Source: a virus. Taken from it: a stretch of DNA of 37,551 bases. Positions 14,804 to 23,801 of this stretch are shown here, in pieces. The stretch lies in the IMG/VR virus record IMGVR_UViG_3300001679_000003, positions 1-37,551 of that record; one strand, written 5' to 3'. The position numbers and the translations under genes are program-made. Position 1 is the stretch's first letter. Each line of letters starts with the position of its first letter. The notes below the pieces were generated by a model. The model ran no database searches. It worked only from the letters and a program-made list of their open reading frames with translations, and was not told where the DNA came from.

Positions 14804-15174
14804 TGGGATTAAGAAATGCGTTACTTAATGCGGTAAGTTCTGCTATAACCTCAACGGGTGATATAGCGGAATCAATTACATATAGGGTTAAAAGCAATCC
14901 TGTGTATGATGTTTATACAGGGCAAATGGCTAATGACGAAACGGATTATACGATTACGGCTATTGTTAGTGTGGCAAGTGAAGATGTTAAGTCTGGGTTA
15001 AAGTCTGTGGGGAATACAGGTGAATTAACTGTTATATTCTCAAGTAAAGGATTAGCGTTTACACCTAAGACTGATGATACGATAGTTAGAAGTGCTGAAA
15101 TTCATACAATTAGTAAAGTGGATAAAGACCCTGCCGGTGCTTCATATACTTTAACAATAAGGAAACTAGGATGA
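14803..15174 (+). CDS. Head closure / head-tail joining protein
   Basis: This 123-residue protein begins MGLRNALLNAVSSAITSTGD, then a beta-rich body (TYRVKSNPVYDVYTGQ, TITAIVSVASEDV, VGNTGELTVIFSS). Order and size fit the stopper-type neck ring between connector and HK97 gp10-like protein. The family match is by position and fold impression only. Confidence 0.6.
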   Translation: MGLRNALLNAVSSAITSTGDIAESITYRVKSNPVYDVYTGQMANDETDYTITAIVSVASEDVKSGLKSVGNTGELTVIFSSKGLAFTPKTDDTIVRSAEIHTISKVDKDPAGASYTLTIRKLG

Positions 15175-15584
15175 GTATATCTTCATTTGACAATGACATC
15201 AAAAGGTTTGCTAAGAAGGCAGGTTTAGAGGTGGATGTTGCCGTTAGAAAAGTTGCTCTTCATGCGTATAAAAGCGTAACTAGTAAAACGCCTGTTGATA
15301 CAGGTCGTGCTAGAGCGAATTGGAATCTAAGCGTAGGAAATGCTGACAAATCTGTTCGTGGTACAGGATTTCGTAAATCTACAGGTTCACACGTAGATTC
15401 ATCAACACCCCCTTCATCACCTAAAGCATCAACACCAACATTACAAAAGAGCGATGGATTTAAAACTATTTGGATTACTAATTCCCTTCCATACATCGGA
15501 TTATTAGAAAACGGTAATAGTAAACAAGCACCTAAAGGCATGGTTAAAATTACTATGAATGAGATTAGGAGTAGTTTTAAATAA
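15171..15584 (+). CDS. HK97 gp10-like tail completion protein
   Basis: In this 137-residue protein residues 35-52 (KSVTSKTPVDTGRARANW) are the hallmark of HK97 gp10-like proteins. The end (SLPYIGLLENGNSKQAPKGMV) matches the family's 'YA..lE.G.S.QAP.GMv' segment. These proteins act at the tail's head-proximal end. ATGA overlap upstream, one-base overlap downstream. Confidence 0.88.
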   Translation: MSISSFDNDIKRFAKKAGLEVDVAVRKVALHAYKSVTSKTPVDTGRARANWNLSVGNADKSVRGTGFRKSTGSHVDSSTPPSSPKASTPTLQKSDGFKTIWITNSLPYIGLLENGNSKQAPKGMVKITMNEIRSSFK

Positions 15585-15964
15585 TGTCATTTGAAAATGA
15601 ACGATTAGCAATAGAGGATAGATTCGAGGATAATTGGACTTATACCACTATCGCTTGGGAGAATGTAGAATTTGATACACCTAATAATGAGTATTGGGTT
15701 AGATTTAATATACTGAATGGTGATGGTGATTATAGAGGTATTGATAATTTAAAACGCCATACAGGCATTATTGTGGTTCAATTATTTGCCCCACGCAATG
15801 TAGGAACTAGTACAATAAGGCTGTATGCGGATTATGCTTCATCTTTGTTTGATGGTAGACAGTTTAGTGATGTAGTTTGTGGAGTCGCAAGTATTGAAAC
15901 AATAGGTACTGATGATATTTGGCATCAGATTAATGTTAATATTCCATACTGGAGAGACGAATGA
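15584..15964 (+). CDS. Tail terminator protein (DUF4128-like)
   Basis: This 126-residue protein begins MSFENERLAIEDRFEDNW and contains WVRFNILNGDG and HTGIIVVQLFAPRNVGTS, typical of DUF4128 tail terminators. The hexameric ring caps the tail tube and allows head joining. Its position right before the tail tube gene is the usual order. Confidence 0.8.
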   Translation: MSFENERLAIEDRFEDNWTYTTIAWENVEFDTPNNEYWVRFNILNGDGDYRGIDNLKRHTGIIVVQLFAPRNVGTSTIRLYADYASSLFDGRQFSDVVCGVASIETIGTDDIWHQINVNIPYWRDE

Positions 15965-16104
15965 AAAAAGATATTATTTTATATCCGCCTAACGGTGGTA
16001 AAGAAGGTGTAACGCCACACCCTTCAAAGGTTGAAGAAATGAAGGCGGATGGCTGGACTGAGAAGTCTGATAATAAAAAAGTAAAGGAGAATAAAGATGG
16101 CTAA
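15961..16104 (+). CDS. Small protein (47 aa) before the tail tube gene
   Basis: ATGA overlap with the terminator gene, stop TAA at 16102-16104. The product begins MKKDIILYPPNGGKEGVTPHPSKVEEMKADGW. Charged, no membrane segment. Its 3' end overlaps the start of the tail tube gene by 8 bases. It resembles the small protein at 14163 in ending with a 'P.kVeemKadGW' pattern. Function unknown. Confidence 0.65.
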   Translation: MKKDIILYPPNGGKEGVTPHPSKVEEMKADGWTEKSDNKKVKENKDG

Positions 16105-16486
16105 TCATAAAGGTAGCGAGGGTGTAGCAAAAGTAGGTACATCAACAATCGCAGAAGTAAAAGATTGGAGTATTTCAGAATCAGCAGAGACTATTGATGA
16201 TACAACATTAGGTGATACAGCACGTACTAAGGCAGTAGGTTTAACATCAGCAAGTGGTTCATTGACTGCTTTTTGGGATGAGACAGATACAGCAGGTCAA
16301 GGTGCTATGACTGTAGGTGCAAGTATTACACTAAATCTATATCCAGAAGGTGCTACATCTGGCGATAAATATGCAACTTGTACGGCTTTAATTACTGAAA
16401 AAGGTGTGTCAACTTCTTTGGATGGTATGGTCGAAACTTCAGTTAGTTTTGAGGCAAATGGTGCTGTTACTTGGGCTACGGTCTAG
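16097..16486 (+). CDS. Major tail tube protein
   Basis: This 129-residue protein is beta-rich, with VKDWSISESAETIDDTTLGDTART and TSASGSLTAFWDETD, features of siphovirus tail tube proteins of the TP901/lambda type. Its place between the terminator and the frameshifted chaperone is diagnostic. It stacks as rings around the tape measure protein. The ATG at 16097 lies after AAGGAG. Confidence 0.85.
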   Translation: MANHKGSEGVAKVGTSTIAEVKDWSISESAETIDDTTLGDTARTKAVGLTSASGSLTAFWDETDTAGQGAMTVGASITLNLYPEGATSGDKYATCTALITEKGVSTSLDGMVETSVSFEANGAVTWATV

Positions 16487-16806
16487 TGGGAATTTTAGAT
16501 AACGCAATTAGTCATTTCGATAAACTAGAGACTAGATTAATCGAAGTTGAAGAATGGGATACTGTTATCTATTGTACTCCGTTTACTATGGCTGAGAAAA
16601 AGTCACTTTGGAAATTTGCCAAAGGCGATGATTTTGAATTCATGGTAAGAACTTTAATCTTAAAGTCATTGGATAAAGACGGCAATAAAATGTTTGATAT
16701 ATCTGACAAAATTAAGTTAATGAGTAATGTTTCACCAGATGTAATTACAAGAGTTGTAGGCGAAATATCAGCCTCTCAATCCATTGAGGAACAAGAGGGA
16801 AACTAA
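16486..16806 (+). CDS. Tail assembly chaperone, short form (G-like)
   Basis: This 106-residue protein starts at GTG 16486, which overlaps the tail tube stop by one base; the alternative TTG at 16471 overlaps more. It contains EVEEWDTVIYCTPFTMAEKKSLWKFAKGDD. It ends at TAA 16804-16806 directly after a slippery heptamer. The short form of such chaperones binds tape measure protein. Lambda gpG is the model. Confidence 0.82.
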   Translation: MGILDNAISHFDKLETRLIEVEEWDTVIYCTPFTMAEKKSLWKFAKGDDFEFMVRTLILKSLDKDGNKMFDISDKIKLMSNVSPDVITRVVGEISASQSIEEQEGN

Positions 16807-16946
16807 AAAGCGATTCCGAGTTACACGCAAAGTACGCACTTGCGAATCGCTTACACAAGACTGTTTATGAAATAGAGAGAATGACAGTAGATGAGTTTCA
16901 TGGTTGGATAGCCTACTTTAAATTAGAGGGTAAAGATGGCAACTAA
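16486..16946 (+). CDS. Tail assembly chaperone, frameshifted long form (GT-like)
   Basis: Read 16486-16803 in frame 0, then slip back one base and read from 16803 to the TAA at 16944-16946: 106 plus 47 residues. The extension (KLKSDSELHAKYALANRLH, then MTVDEFHGWIAYFKLEG) has no start of its own and resembles the T domain of other siphovirus chaperones. It fills what would otherwise be a 129-base gap and overlaps the tape measure start. The T part recruits tail tube protein. Confidence 0.85.
16797..16852 (+). promoter_or_regulatory. -1 programmed frameshift signal
   Basis: Heptamer G GGA AAC at 16797-16803 is in the correct phase (X XXY YYZ) with the frame-0 TAA next to it. Lambda uses GGGAAAG at the same place. 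Downstream AAGCGATTC 16808-16816 pairs perfectly with GAATCGCTT 16844-16852 (9 bp), and GCAA 16827-16830 with TTGC 16840-16843 can stack inside. The spacer of 4-6 bases fits a stimulatory stem or pseudoknot. Confidence 0.85.
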
Positions 16947-19002
16947 TCAAGTAGCACATTTAGGAATTAAGGTTAGCGCAAAGGGTGTTGAGAAAGCCAA
17001 AGCCGGTATTAAGGGAATTGGGAATGTCGCCAAGCGTGTAAAAGACCAGATATTCTCACTTAATGGCGCAATGGGTGCGTTAGGCGCAGGGGCGGTGATG
17101 AAATCCGTCATTAAAAGTGCGTCAGGTTTAGAGAGCCTTAAAGTACGTCTTAAATTCTTGACAGGCAGTGTACAGGATGCCGGTAAGGCGTTTGATACTA
17201 TGACAGGGTTCGCTTCTAAAGTGCCATTCGCACTAGAGGATATTCAGAAAGCATCCCCACTTCTATTAACAGTTACAGATGATATTGATGAGTTAAACGG
17301 TCTATTAGAGATGACCGGTGATATTGCCGCAGTATCAGGTCTTGATTTCGTTAAAACAGCAGAACAATTACAAAGAGCAATGGCAGGTGGTATTGCTAGT
17401 GCTGACTTATTCCGTGAACGAGGTGTAGCCGCCTTTTTAGGATTTGAGCAAGGTGTTCAGATGTCTGGAGAAGAAACAAGCAAAGCATTAAAAGAAATGT
17501 GGGAGAACAATACAACCACAGCAGTAGGTGCTACTAAGGAATTAGCCAAGACATTCCAAGGTCAAGTATCAATGATGGAAGATGCTTGGTTCAAGTTAAA
17601 GATTCAATTTGCCGATACAGGTATTTTTCAAATGGCTAAGGATGTTGTTCTTGATATAACAGAGTCATTAGGTAAGCCGGAAAATATCAATGCTGTTAAA
17701 GAGTTTGGTAAAGGTGTAGTTAGTGTTGGTAAGGCGATGGGCGTTGCTCTAAATGCTTTAATGGGTTTACCGCCTTGGATTTTAGAGGTTGGTGTTGTAA
17801 TGGCGTTCTTAGGTGGCAAGAAAGCCAAGTTGGTTGTGGCAGGTATTGCAGCCCTTTCATGGGGCATTGGTGAACTTGGAAAAGCAATTAGTGAGGTTTC
17901 GGGCGGTGCTAAAAAACCAACAACTGAGTTAGTTGATATTTTTGGCGAAGGAAATGAGAAGGTTAGAGCGTGGCGTTATGAGATTAAAAAACTTGGAGAC
18001 CAAGCAAAGATACTAAGAGAAACAGGAATGTTTGACGGTCAGGCAGTGGAGGCTAAAGACCAACAACAAATATTAAATGCTTTATCTTTTTCTATGGCTC
18101 AGATGGCTCAACAGGCTGAAGAGTTAAAAACTAGATTACAGGCATTAAGAACTCCACTTGATGATGTAACAGTTTCAACTAAAACAGAAGTGTTCAATGT
18201 TTATGACTTTGCTAAAGGTGGGGAAGCAGATAGTAGGCTTAAAAAGTTTACCAAAACAATGGATTCGTATAAAAACTCAATACTGAAAATAACCAACGTA
18301 ATGACCCCATTACAAAAGTTAGAAAAAGAACGCGATGATATTATTGAGAGATTCAATGAGGCATATCGAAACGGGATTATCTTAGATGTGGAGAAAGCCT
18401 CTGGAATTAAAGAAGTAAATTCCGAATATCAAAAAGCCGTTAAGTTTATGGAAGATGCTAAGATAGAGGAAGTGGTACAAAAGTTAGCACAAGGTATGGA
18501 AGATTCTATTACCGATGCCATTATGGGAATGACAAATGGTCTCAATTCGTTTAAAGATATTGCTCGTAGTGTATTTAATGAAATATTATCTCACTTTATA
18601 AGGATGCAAGTTGTTAAACCTTTGCTCGGTATGTTTGGTATGGGTGGTGGTTTTACTGGTAATTTAAGTAGTGTTGTTAATGGGGTTAGTAACAATATGG
18701 CGGTAGCAGGGTTTGCTAGTGGTGGTCGCCCACCCGTAGGTAGAGCATCGTTAGTTGGAGAAAAAGGTGCTGAATTATTTATTCCGGATAGAGCAGGAAC
18801 TGTAGTACCTAATCATCAGTTAAACACATCAACAGGTGAGGTTAGGAATGTAACTGCTGAAATAAACTTTAATGTTCAGGCTATTGACGCCTCAAGTTTC
18901 AATAATTATCTTGTGAATAATAGAGGCACGATAGAAGGAATTATCAATGCAAGTTTAGTTAACAATGGTTCGGTTAGAAGGACAGTTAAGCAGGTTATAT
19001 GA
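16936..19002 (+). CDS. Tail tape measure protein
   Basis: This 688-residue protein has an N terminus (VAHLGIKVSAKGVEKAKAGIKGIG) of lambda-H type, a long helical body, hydrophobic segments near 260-315, and a C terminus with FASGGRPPVGRASLVGEKGAELFIPD, a signature of these proteins. It sets tail length and is ejected into the host envelope. By the usual rule of about 1.5 angstrom per residue the tail would be around 100 nm. ATG at 16936 lies inside the chaperone extension. Confidence 0.93.
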   Translation: MATNQVAHLGIKVSAKGVEKAKAGIKGIGNVAKRVKDQIFSLNGAMGALGAGAVMKSVIKSASGLESLKVRLKFLTGSVQDAGKAFDTMTGFASKVPFALEDIQKASPLLLTVTDDIDELNGLLEMTGDIAAVSGLDFVKTAEQLQRAMAGGIASADLFRERGVAAFLGFEQGVQMSGEETSKALKEMWENNTTTAVGATKELAKTFQGQVSMMEDAWFKLKIQFADTGIFQMAKDVVLDITESLGKPENINAVKEFGKGVVSVGKAMGVALNALMGLPPWILEVGVVMAFLGGKKAKLVVAGIAALSWGIGELGKAISEVSGGAKKPTTELVDIFGEGNEKVRAWRYEIKKLGDQAKILRETGMFDGQAVEAKDQQQILNALSFSMAQMAQQAEELKTRLQALRTPLDDVTVSTKTEVFNVYDFAKGGEADSRLKKFTKTMDSYKNSILKITNVMTPLQKLEKERDDIIERFNEAYRNGIILDVEKASGIKEVNSEYQKAVKFMEDAKIEEVVQKLAQGMEDSITDAIMGMTNGLNSFKDIARSVFNEILSHFIRMQVVKPLLGMFGMGGGFTGNLSSVVNGVSNNMAVAGFASGGRPPVGRASLVGEKGAELFIPDRAGTVVPNHQLNTSTGEVRNVTAEINFNVQAIDASSFNNYLVNNRGTIEGIINASLVNNGSVRRTVKQVI

Positions 19003-19793
19003 ATAATCTTACAACTACCGTTATGGCTAATCATAGCCATATAAAGGTGCAGGAATGGCATAAGCAGGGCAACGCTTTAGAATTCAATTCTGGAAAGAAT
19101 CAAAGGATTATTAGTACATCAATTCCGGCTATTGAAATGACAGTAACTTATAAAGGTTTGAATAAAACGAAGTTTGATGCTTTAGTTAGTGCTTATGAGT
19201 CTAATCATTCTAATACGGTTATTATAGATACTGATGATATTCACGATTTAAGAGATACTACTATAGGGTTAAATGCTTCTGTTTGGGTGTTTAAAGAATT
19301 TAGATTCACAGTAATTGCACCTCAAATTTATAGTGGAACAATCAAATTAGTAACATCGGTTTTCTTTGATTATACTGAGTATCAAAGTGCCTTTAGTCAG
19401 TCATCTAGTTATACGCCAGTTACTTCTACAGATACATCATTTACAACGGTGTTAAGTAGCGCACAGCCACACAAGGTAGAGTATGGGTATATAACAAATT
19501 CAATTTTCTCTAGCATAGGTTCGTCTGCTAGGCATATTAAAGATAAAGACGCATTGAGAAAAAAGTGGAAACTGTCTTGGCTTTTGAGTGAAACTGACTT
19601 CTTAGTCTTATTAACCTTTTATCGTAAAAAGGCAGGAATTATGGGTTCGTTTGGTATGCCAGTAGAGGGTGCTAATAGTCTAGGAAGTGGTGGAAAGCAT
19701 AAGGCTTACTTCTTTCAAGATTCGTTTAAGTATGATAAGAGACTGGATGGAATTTATATTTGTAATGCCGATATTGTGGAATTAATGTCATGA
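18999..19793 (+). CDS. Minor tail protein after the tape measure
   Basis: This 264-residue protein seems to have two related halves: IPAIEMTVTYKGLNKTKFDALVSAYES in the first, and KWKLSWLLSETDFLVLLTFYRKKAG in the second, each a beta stretch followed by a helix. Such 'F..L..FYR...G..GSF.mp' ends occur in distal tail proteins like lambda gpM/DUF2460-type. By position it is likely a tail-tip hub component. Family not certain. Confidence 0.6.
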   Translation: MNNLTTTVMANHSHIKVQEWHKQGNALEFNSGKNQRIISTSIPAIEMTVTYKGLNKTKFDALVSAYESNHSNTVIIDTDDIHDLRDTTIGLNASVWVFKEFRFTVIAPQIYSGTIKLVTSVFFDYTEYQSAFSQSSSYTPVTSTDTSFTTVLSSAQPHKVEYGYITNSIFSSIGSSARHIKDKDALRKKWKLSWLLSETDFLVLLTFYRKKAGIMGSFGMPVEGANSLGSGGKHKAYFFQDSFKYDKRLDGIYICNADIVELMS

Positions 19794-20398
19794 GTAAAAC
19801 GATAACTACAAATGTTAGAAATGATGATGCCTTTGGCTTGTTACATTTGTTTGAATTTGATATGTACACTTTAGCCGGTGTGTTTGATTCTACTCTGTAT
19901 TTTACAGACCATGATATATTTGTGTATGACGGAACTAATGAATACACGCCAATACCTATAACCTTTGATAAATTGAATGAGGATTTTTCTATGCAATCCG
20001 ATAGTATTAATGTTGTGATTGATAATATTAACGGTGCATTAACAACAACTGCGTTGGCTAAAGAATGGAGAAACAATAGATGTCAGATTGTTAGAGTAAT
20101 GTTCACACCACCTGCACAAACTGTAGGCTCAGATACATACGAATTTGGTGTAGCGGATAATGGAACAACTACTTATCCTCGTTTAGAACTTAGTGGTTTG
20201 ACTAAAGACACCTACACTTTATTTGAAGGAGTTATTGATACATTCTCAGCATCATCACAAACATTAAATGGGGTACTGACTACACAATTTACGCATTGGT
20301 CTAAGCCATATCCTGCTAGAACATACAATCAGAACGAATTTACTACGATTGTAGATGCCATTAATGACGTGGTTTATTGGGGTAGGCAGAATGACTAA
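19790..20398 (+). CDS. Minor tail protein (DUF2163/gpL-like)
   Basis: This 202-residue protein contains HLFEFDMYTLAGVFDSTLYFTDHDI, then YTPIPITFDKLNEDFSMQSDSINVVIDN and LFEGVIDTFSA, resembling the hub proteins annotated DUF2163 or lambda L-like that join the tape measure end to the J-like tip. Lambda L has cysteines for an iron-sulfur cluster; only one Cys is visible here, so no cluster is implied. Confidence 0.62.
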   Translation: MSKTITTNVRNDDAFGLLHLFEFDMYTLAGVFDSTLYFTDHDIFVYDGTNEYTPIPITFDKLNEDFSMQSDSINVVIDNINGALTTTALAKEWRNNRCQIVRVMFTPPAQTVGSDTYEFGVADNGTTTYPRLELSGLTKDTYTLFEGVIDTFSASSQTLNGVLTTQFTHWSKPYPARTYNQNEFTTIVDAINDVVYWGRQND

Positions 20399-20732
20399 TT
20401 GCTTTACTGTTGTCATTAAGTATTTGAATATTAGGTTTGTTCTGCCAAATGGGTGGAATCAATATACACTTGATATAGGTGACATGGATTTGTATGTTAA
20501 AAATGAAAAACGGTTTTTAGCCAAGAAAGAACACATTGGTTTTTTTAAGAGTTTTTGTACTCACATTAAAGACAAAAATGATATTGTAAAGGATGATATA
20601 GTTCTTACTAGGAGGTCAGTTGGGGTCTGTATAAATCAATTCACTTATTGGGTTTACAATGAAGATTTAGGTCGTGTAGTGCATAAACAGTTAGACAAGG
20701 GATGTTTGATAATGAGGGTTAATAATGGGTGA
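20391..20732 (+). CDS. Tail tip protein, possible NlpC/P60- or DUF6950-like
   Basis: This 113-residue protein starts at ATG 20391, overlapping the previous stop by 8 bases, preferred to the in-frame 20355. It begins MTNCFTVVIKYL. This 'NCFTVV' could be the Cys helix of an NlpC/P60-type fold, and DIVLTRRSVGVCINQFTYWVY resembles the following strand block of DUF6950 proteins at this position in other phages. Catalytic His cannot be assigned with confidence. It may be a degenerate tail peptidase or a structural relative. Confidence 0.45.
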   Translation: MTNCFTVVIKYLNIRFVLPNGWNQYTLDIGDMDLYVKNEKRFLAKKEHIGFFKSFCTHIKDKNDIVKDDIVLTRRSVGVCINQFTYWVYNEDLGRVVHKQLDKGCLIMRVNNG

Positions 20733-22212
20733 TTCAGTAAAAGCCGCAATTGGTTTAGCAATAGTAATATTTGCACCTCAATTAGCCGCTATGGCGTTAG
20801 GAGCAGGTGCTACGACTACGGCTATATATTTAGCAACAGCCGCCATTACATTAGTGGGTTCATCTATTGCCGGTTCAGCATTAGCCCCTGAGGTTGGTGA
20901 TATTAGTGGAGTTGATGCCTACGCAGGAATGAAACTTCAGACACAGAAATCAAACGTAGCACCTGTTGCTGAAGTGTATGGATATAATCGTTTAGCAGGT
21001 AATATTATTTATCAGAAAACTAATGGGTCTGTAAATTCTGATACTACTACTAAAGGATACAATAGAGATTATTGGGGTATTATTGCTATAGCAGGACACC
21101 CCATTGAAGATATAACTGGTATTTTTGCCGGAGATATTACTTTAACTGCCGGAACTGGTAATATATTCACATCTACTTATGTTCATGTTAATTGGTATGA
21201 TGCTTCATCAAGTGCTACAAATGTACAAGCGGTTGATTTTGTTACTAATAGTGCCGGTAGTACATCAACAGGTGCTACTTTAAGTTTAGATAGTGTAAAT
21301 ATACCTGCCGATACTGCTTTTTTAGCAGTACATCAAGTGTATGACGGTGAAAACAACTTAAATACATCTATGCACAATCTGACTGTTTTAATTAAAGGTA
21401 AGAAGATTAGATTGATTACAAGTGCTACCGCTATAGGTACGACATTAACATATACAACTAATCCGGCTGAAGTTGTATTAGATTTATTATCTGATGGATT
21501 AAGTATTCCTGATGCTGATATTGATATATCTAGTTTTTACCAATCCAAGACAGATTGTTCTAATAATGGATGGACTGTAAATACTGCTACAGTTCAACAA
21601 GCAAATATTCAATCTATTATTGAAGATGTATTATCAACTTGTAGAGGACAGATTGTTCATTCTGAAAATAAATGGAAGTTAAAGATTGATACAAAATCAC
21701 AGACTTTAGTAGACACTTTAACGGATGATGATTTTATAGGAAATTCATTAAGTATTTCTATGAAAGGAAACAGAGATATTGCTAACAAGATAATATTTAA
21801 GTATATTAATCCAACAGACGAGTGGTTATCTGCTCAGAAGGTGAGAGAAGATACAACTTTACAGACATTAGATGGTCAAACTTTAGAGAAGATACTAGAT
21901 TCTAAAGGTGTAACGAGTGATACACAGGCTGATGAGTTAGCAGAAATTGCTTTAAACGCAACGAGATATACTGAAGATTCTCTTGGAAATAGGGTAAAAC
22001 AGACACCATTAGCGGTAAGTTTTGCTACGACAGTTAAAAACTCACATTTAGAAGTTGGAGATGTTATAGCAATTACACATGATATTCTTGATAGGACTAG
22101 AAAGTTTGTTATACTTTCATTAGAAACAGACCAAAGCGGTTTAATTCAAGTATCTGGTCGTGAGTATGCGGAGACACACTATAAGAATACTTCTGGTGTT
22201 TATTTAATATGA
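20725..22212 (+). CDS. Tail tip / host-specificity protein (gpJ-like)
   Basis: In this 495-residue protein an N-terminal hydrophobic stretch (about 8-50, GLAIVIFAPQLAAMALGAGATTT) is followed by VAEVYGYNRLAGNIIYQ, common to J-like tip proteins, and later by baseplate-hub-type beta domains. It is shorter than lambda J, so receptor binding is probably left to the fibres and adhesin downstream. It overlaps the previous gene by 8 bases. Confidence 0.75.
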   Translation: MGDSVKAAIGLAIVIFAPQLAAMALGAGATTTAIYLATAAITLVGSSIAGSALAPEVGDISGVDAYAGMKLQTQKSNVAPVAEVYGYNRLAGNIIYQKTNGSVNSDTTTKGYNRDYWGIIAIAGHPIEDITGIFAGDITLTAGTGNIFTSTYVHVNWYDASSSATNVQAVDFVTNSAGSTSTGATLSLDSVNIPADTAFLAVHQVYDGENNLNTSMHNLTVLIKGKKIRLITSATAIGTTLTYTTNPAEVVLDLLSDGLSIPDADIDISSFYQSKTDCSNNGWTVNTATVQQANIQSIIEDVLSTCRGQIVHSENKWKLKIDTKSQTLVDTLTDDDFIGNSLSISMKGNRDIANKIIFKYINPTDEWLSAQKVREDTTLQTLDGQTLEKILDSKGVTSDTQADELAEIALNATRYTEDSLGNRVKQTPLAVSFATTVKNSHLEVGDVIAITHDILDRTRKFVILSLETDQSGLIQVSGREYAETHYKNTSGVYLI

Positions 22213-22219
22213 GGTAATT

Positions 22220-22597
22220 ATGGCTTATTATAAACCGATTAAATTAGTAAAAGGGGATGACCTGCCAGAGTTGGAGATTATCCTTAGGGATAGTAATGTT
22301 GCCGGTACTGGTAAAACATTAGACATTACAGACCCTACGACATGGAATCCAATTGATTTAACTAATGTTACAGCCGTGAAATTAAAGTTTAGAGAGATAG
22401 ACACACTAACCCCTCTAACTACTATTTTGTTTACTAGAATTGCACCTTATATAGATGGTCGAATAGCGTTACAATGGGGTTTGACAGACTTAGATGTTAC
22501 TGGTGATTATGAGGCTGAAATTGAATTAACATATGATAGTGGCAGGGTTATGTCAGTACCAGACTTGCTCAAATTTGATATTAGGAGTGATTTTTAA
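22220..22597 (+). CDS. Fibre-attachment beta-sandwich protein (BppU N-domain-like)
   Basis: This 125-residue protein begins MAYYKPIKLVKGDDLPELEIILRD. It has PIDLTNVTAVKLKFRE, then GRIALQWGLTDLDVTGDYEAEIELTYDSGRVMSVPD. This pattern is shared by small phage proteins that resemble the N-terminal domain of BppU/DUF2479 and attach fibres to the tip. A one-base overlap joins it to the repeat protein that follows. Confidence 0.68.
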   Translation: MAYYKPIKLVKGDDLPELEIILRDSNVAGTGKTLDITDPTTWNPIDLTNVTAVKLKFREIDTLTPLTTILFTRIAPYIDGRIALQWGLTDLDVTGDYEAEIELTYDSGRVMSVPDLLKFDIRSDF

Positions 22598-23343
22598 TGG
22601 CTATTAGAGCAACCATAACGTATGTAAAGGTTGAGGCTATTGATTTCCGTTTAGTGGCTGAAAGTCCGCATAGATGGTTTACTGATACTGTGACTTTAAG
22701 TGAGATAACATTGTTATCAACAGGTAAGGGTATTCCAGATTCGTTTACATTTACTGACACTACGGCTTTACATCCATCAAAGGTATTAACTGGTGATTCG
22801 GTTACTATGTCAGACACAGTGGTAAAACTGGTTTCTTATAACTTACCAATAACAGATGCCTTTACATTAGATGATTCTGCTCAGATTGATAAGGATACTT
22901 ATAAGAATAAGACTAATTATGCGTTCATGACAGATGAAGCGTTGTTCGCTCTAAGTAAGTCTTTACCTGACGGAATTACTATTGGCGACTCACTAGGGAT
23001 ATTATTTGAAAGACCGGTAACTGGCGATTCAATTTCATTTACAGATTCAGAAGTAAAAAGTTTAGGAAAAAATATTACTACAGATTCAGTAACATTTACT
23101 GATACAGACAATTATAATCTAAGCAAGGTAGAGGGTGATTCGTTTACAATGGGTGAATCACATGGAAAAACTATAGCAACGGTGTTGGCTTCTGCTTTTA
23201 CTTTGGATGATTCCGCTTTAATCGATAAAGATTATTATGGGGTCAAAGGAAATGTGTTCAGTTTTTCTGATAATGTGGTAGTGAGCAGGACATTTGGAAG
23301 GGCATTAGGAAATCCTATGCTTAATACTTATACTTTAAATTAG
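22597..23343 (+). CDS. Repeat-containing tail protein ('DSxTFTD' repeats)
   Basis: In this 248-residue protein from about residue 30 the unit 'G-D-S-x-T/F-x-x-D-S/T' recurs at roughly 20-residue spacing (IPDSFTFTDTTA, LTGDSVTMSDTV, ITDAFTLDDSAQ, VTGDSISFTDSE, ITTDSVTFTDTD, VEGDSFTMGESH), giving a beta-solenoid or stacked-fibre look. A pair DDSAQIDKDTYKN / DDSALIDKDYYGV is a longer internal repeat. It probably extends from the tail tip. No family recognised. Confidence 0.6.
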   Translation: MAIRATITYVKVEAIDFRLVAESPHRWFTDTVTLSEITLLSTGKGIPDSFTFTDTTALHPSKVLTGDSVTMSDTVVKLVSYNLPITDAFTLDDSAQIDKDTYKNKTNYAFMTDEALFALSKSLPDGITIGDSLGILFERPVTGDSISFTDSEVKSLGKNITTDSVTFTDTDNYNLSKVEGDSFTMGESHGKTIATVLASAFTLDDSALIDKDYYGVKGNVFSFSDNVVVSRTFGRALGNPMLNTYTLN

Positions 23344-23353
23344 GAGTACGAAA

Positions 23354-23776
23354 ATGATAAACGATGGTTTAAAATTAACAGGCGCATTAGAAATCGCCAT
23401 TAACGATGAAGTGGTACAAAAAACAGAGAATCTTGTAGTAACAGCAGGTAAGAATTGGGTGGCTTCAAGAATGAATGATGCCAATACTGTTATGACTCAC
23501 ATGGCGATTGGAACAAATGATACGACAGAAGCCCCAGGTCAGACTACTTTGGTAGCCCATCTTGATAGAAATTCTCTAACAAGCACAACTGTATCAACTA
23601 ATACTATTCAGTATGTCGGCACTTGGGCTGCAGGTGATGGCACAGGTGCTATTAAAGAGGCGGGTATTTTCAATCATGCCACAACAGGCGATATGTTGGC
23701 TAGAACTAAATTTAGTGTTGTCAATAAAGGTGTTTCAGATTCAATGACAATTACTTGGACTATCACAGTATCTTAA
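23354..23776 (+). CDS. Tail structural protein (140 aa)
   Basis: The protein begins MINDGLKLTGALEIAINDEVVQKTENLVVTAG and ends DSMTITWTITVS. Proteins with 'N.vv..G...ia.rm......m..maiG......' followed by 'EaGIFn....g.mlart.F' are common in tail-fibre clusters of phages. Beta-rich, probably a fibre or collar element. RBS AGGAG precedes the ATG. Exact role unknown. Confidence 0.6.
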   Translation: MINDGLKLTGALEIAINDEVVQKTENLVVTAGKNWVASRMNDANTVMTHMAIGTNDTTEAPGQTTLVAHLDRNSLTSTTVSTNTIQYVGTWAAGDGTGAIKEAGIFNHATTGDMLARTKFSVVNKGVSDSMTITWTITVS

Positions 23777-23801
23777 TTTGAGAAGATTATAGGAGGTCAG
23801 T

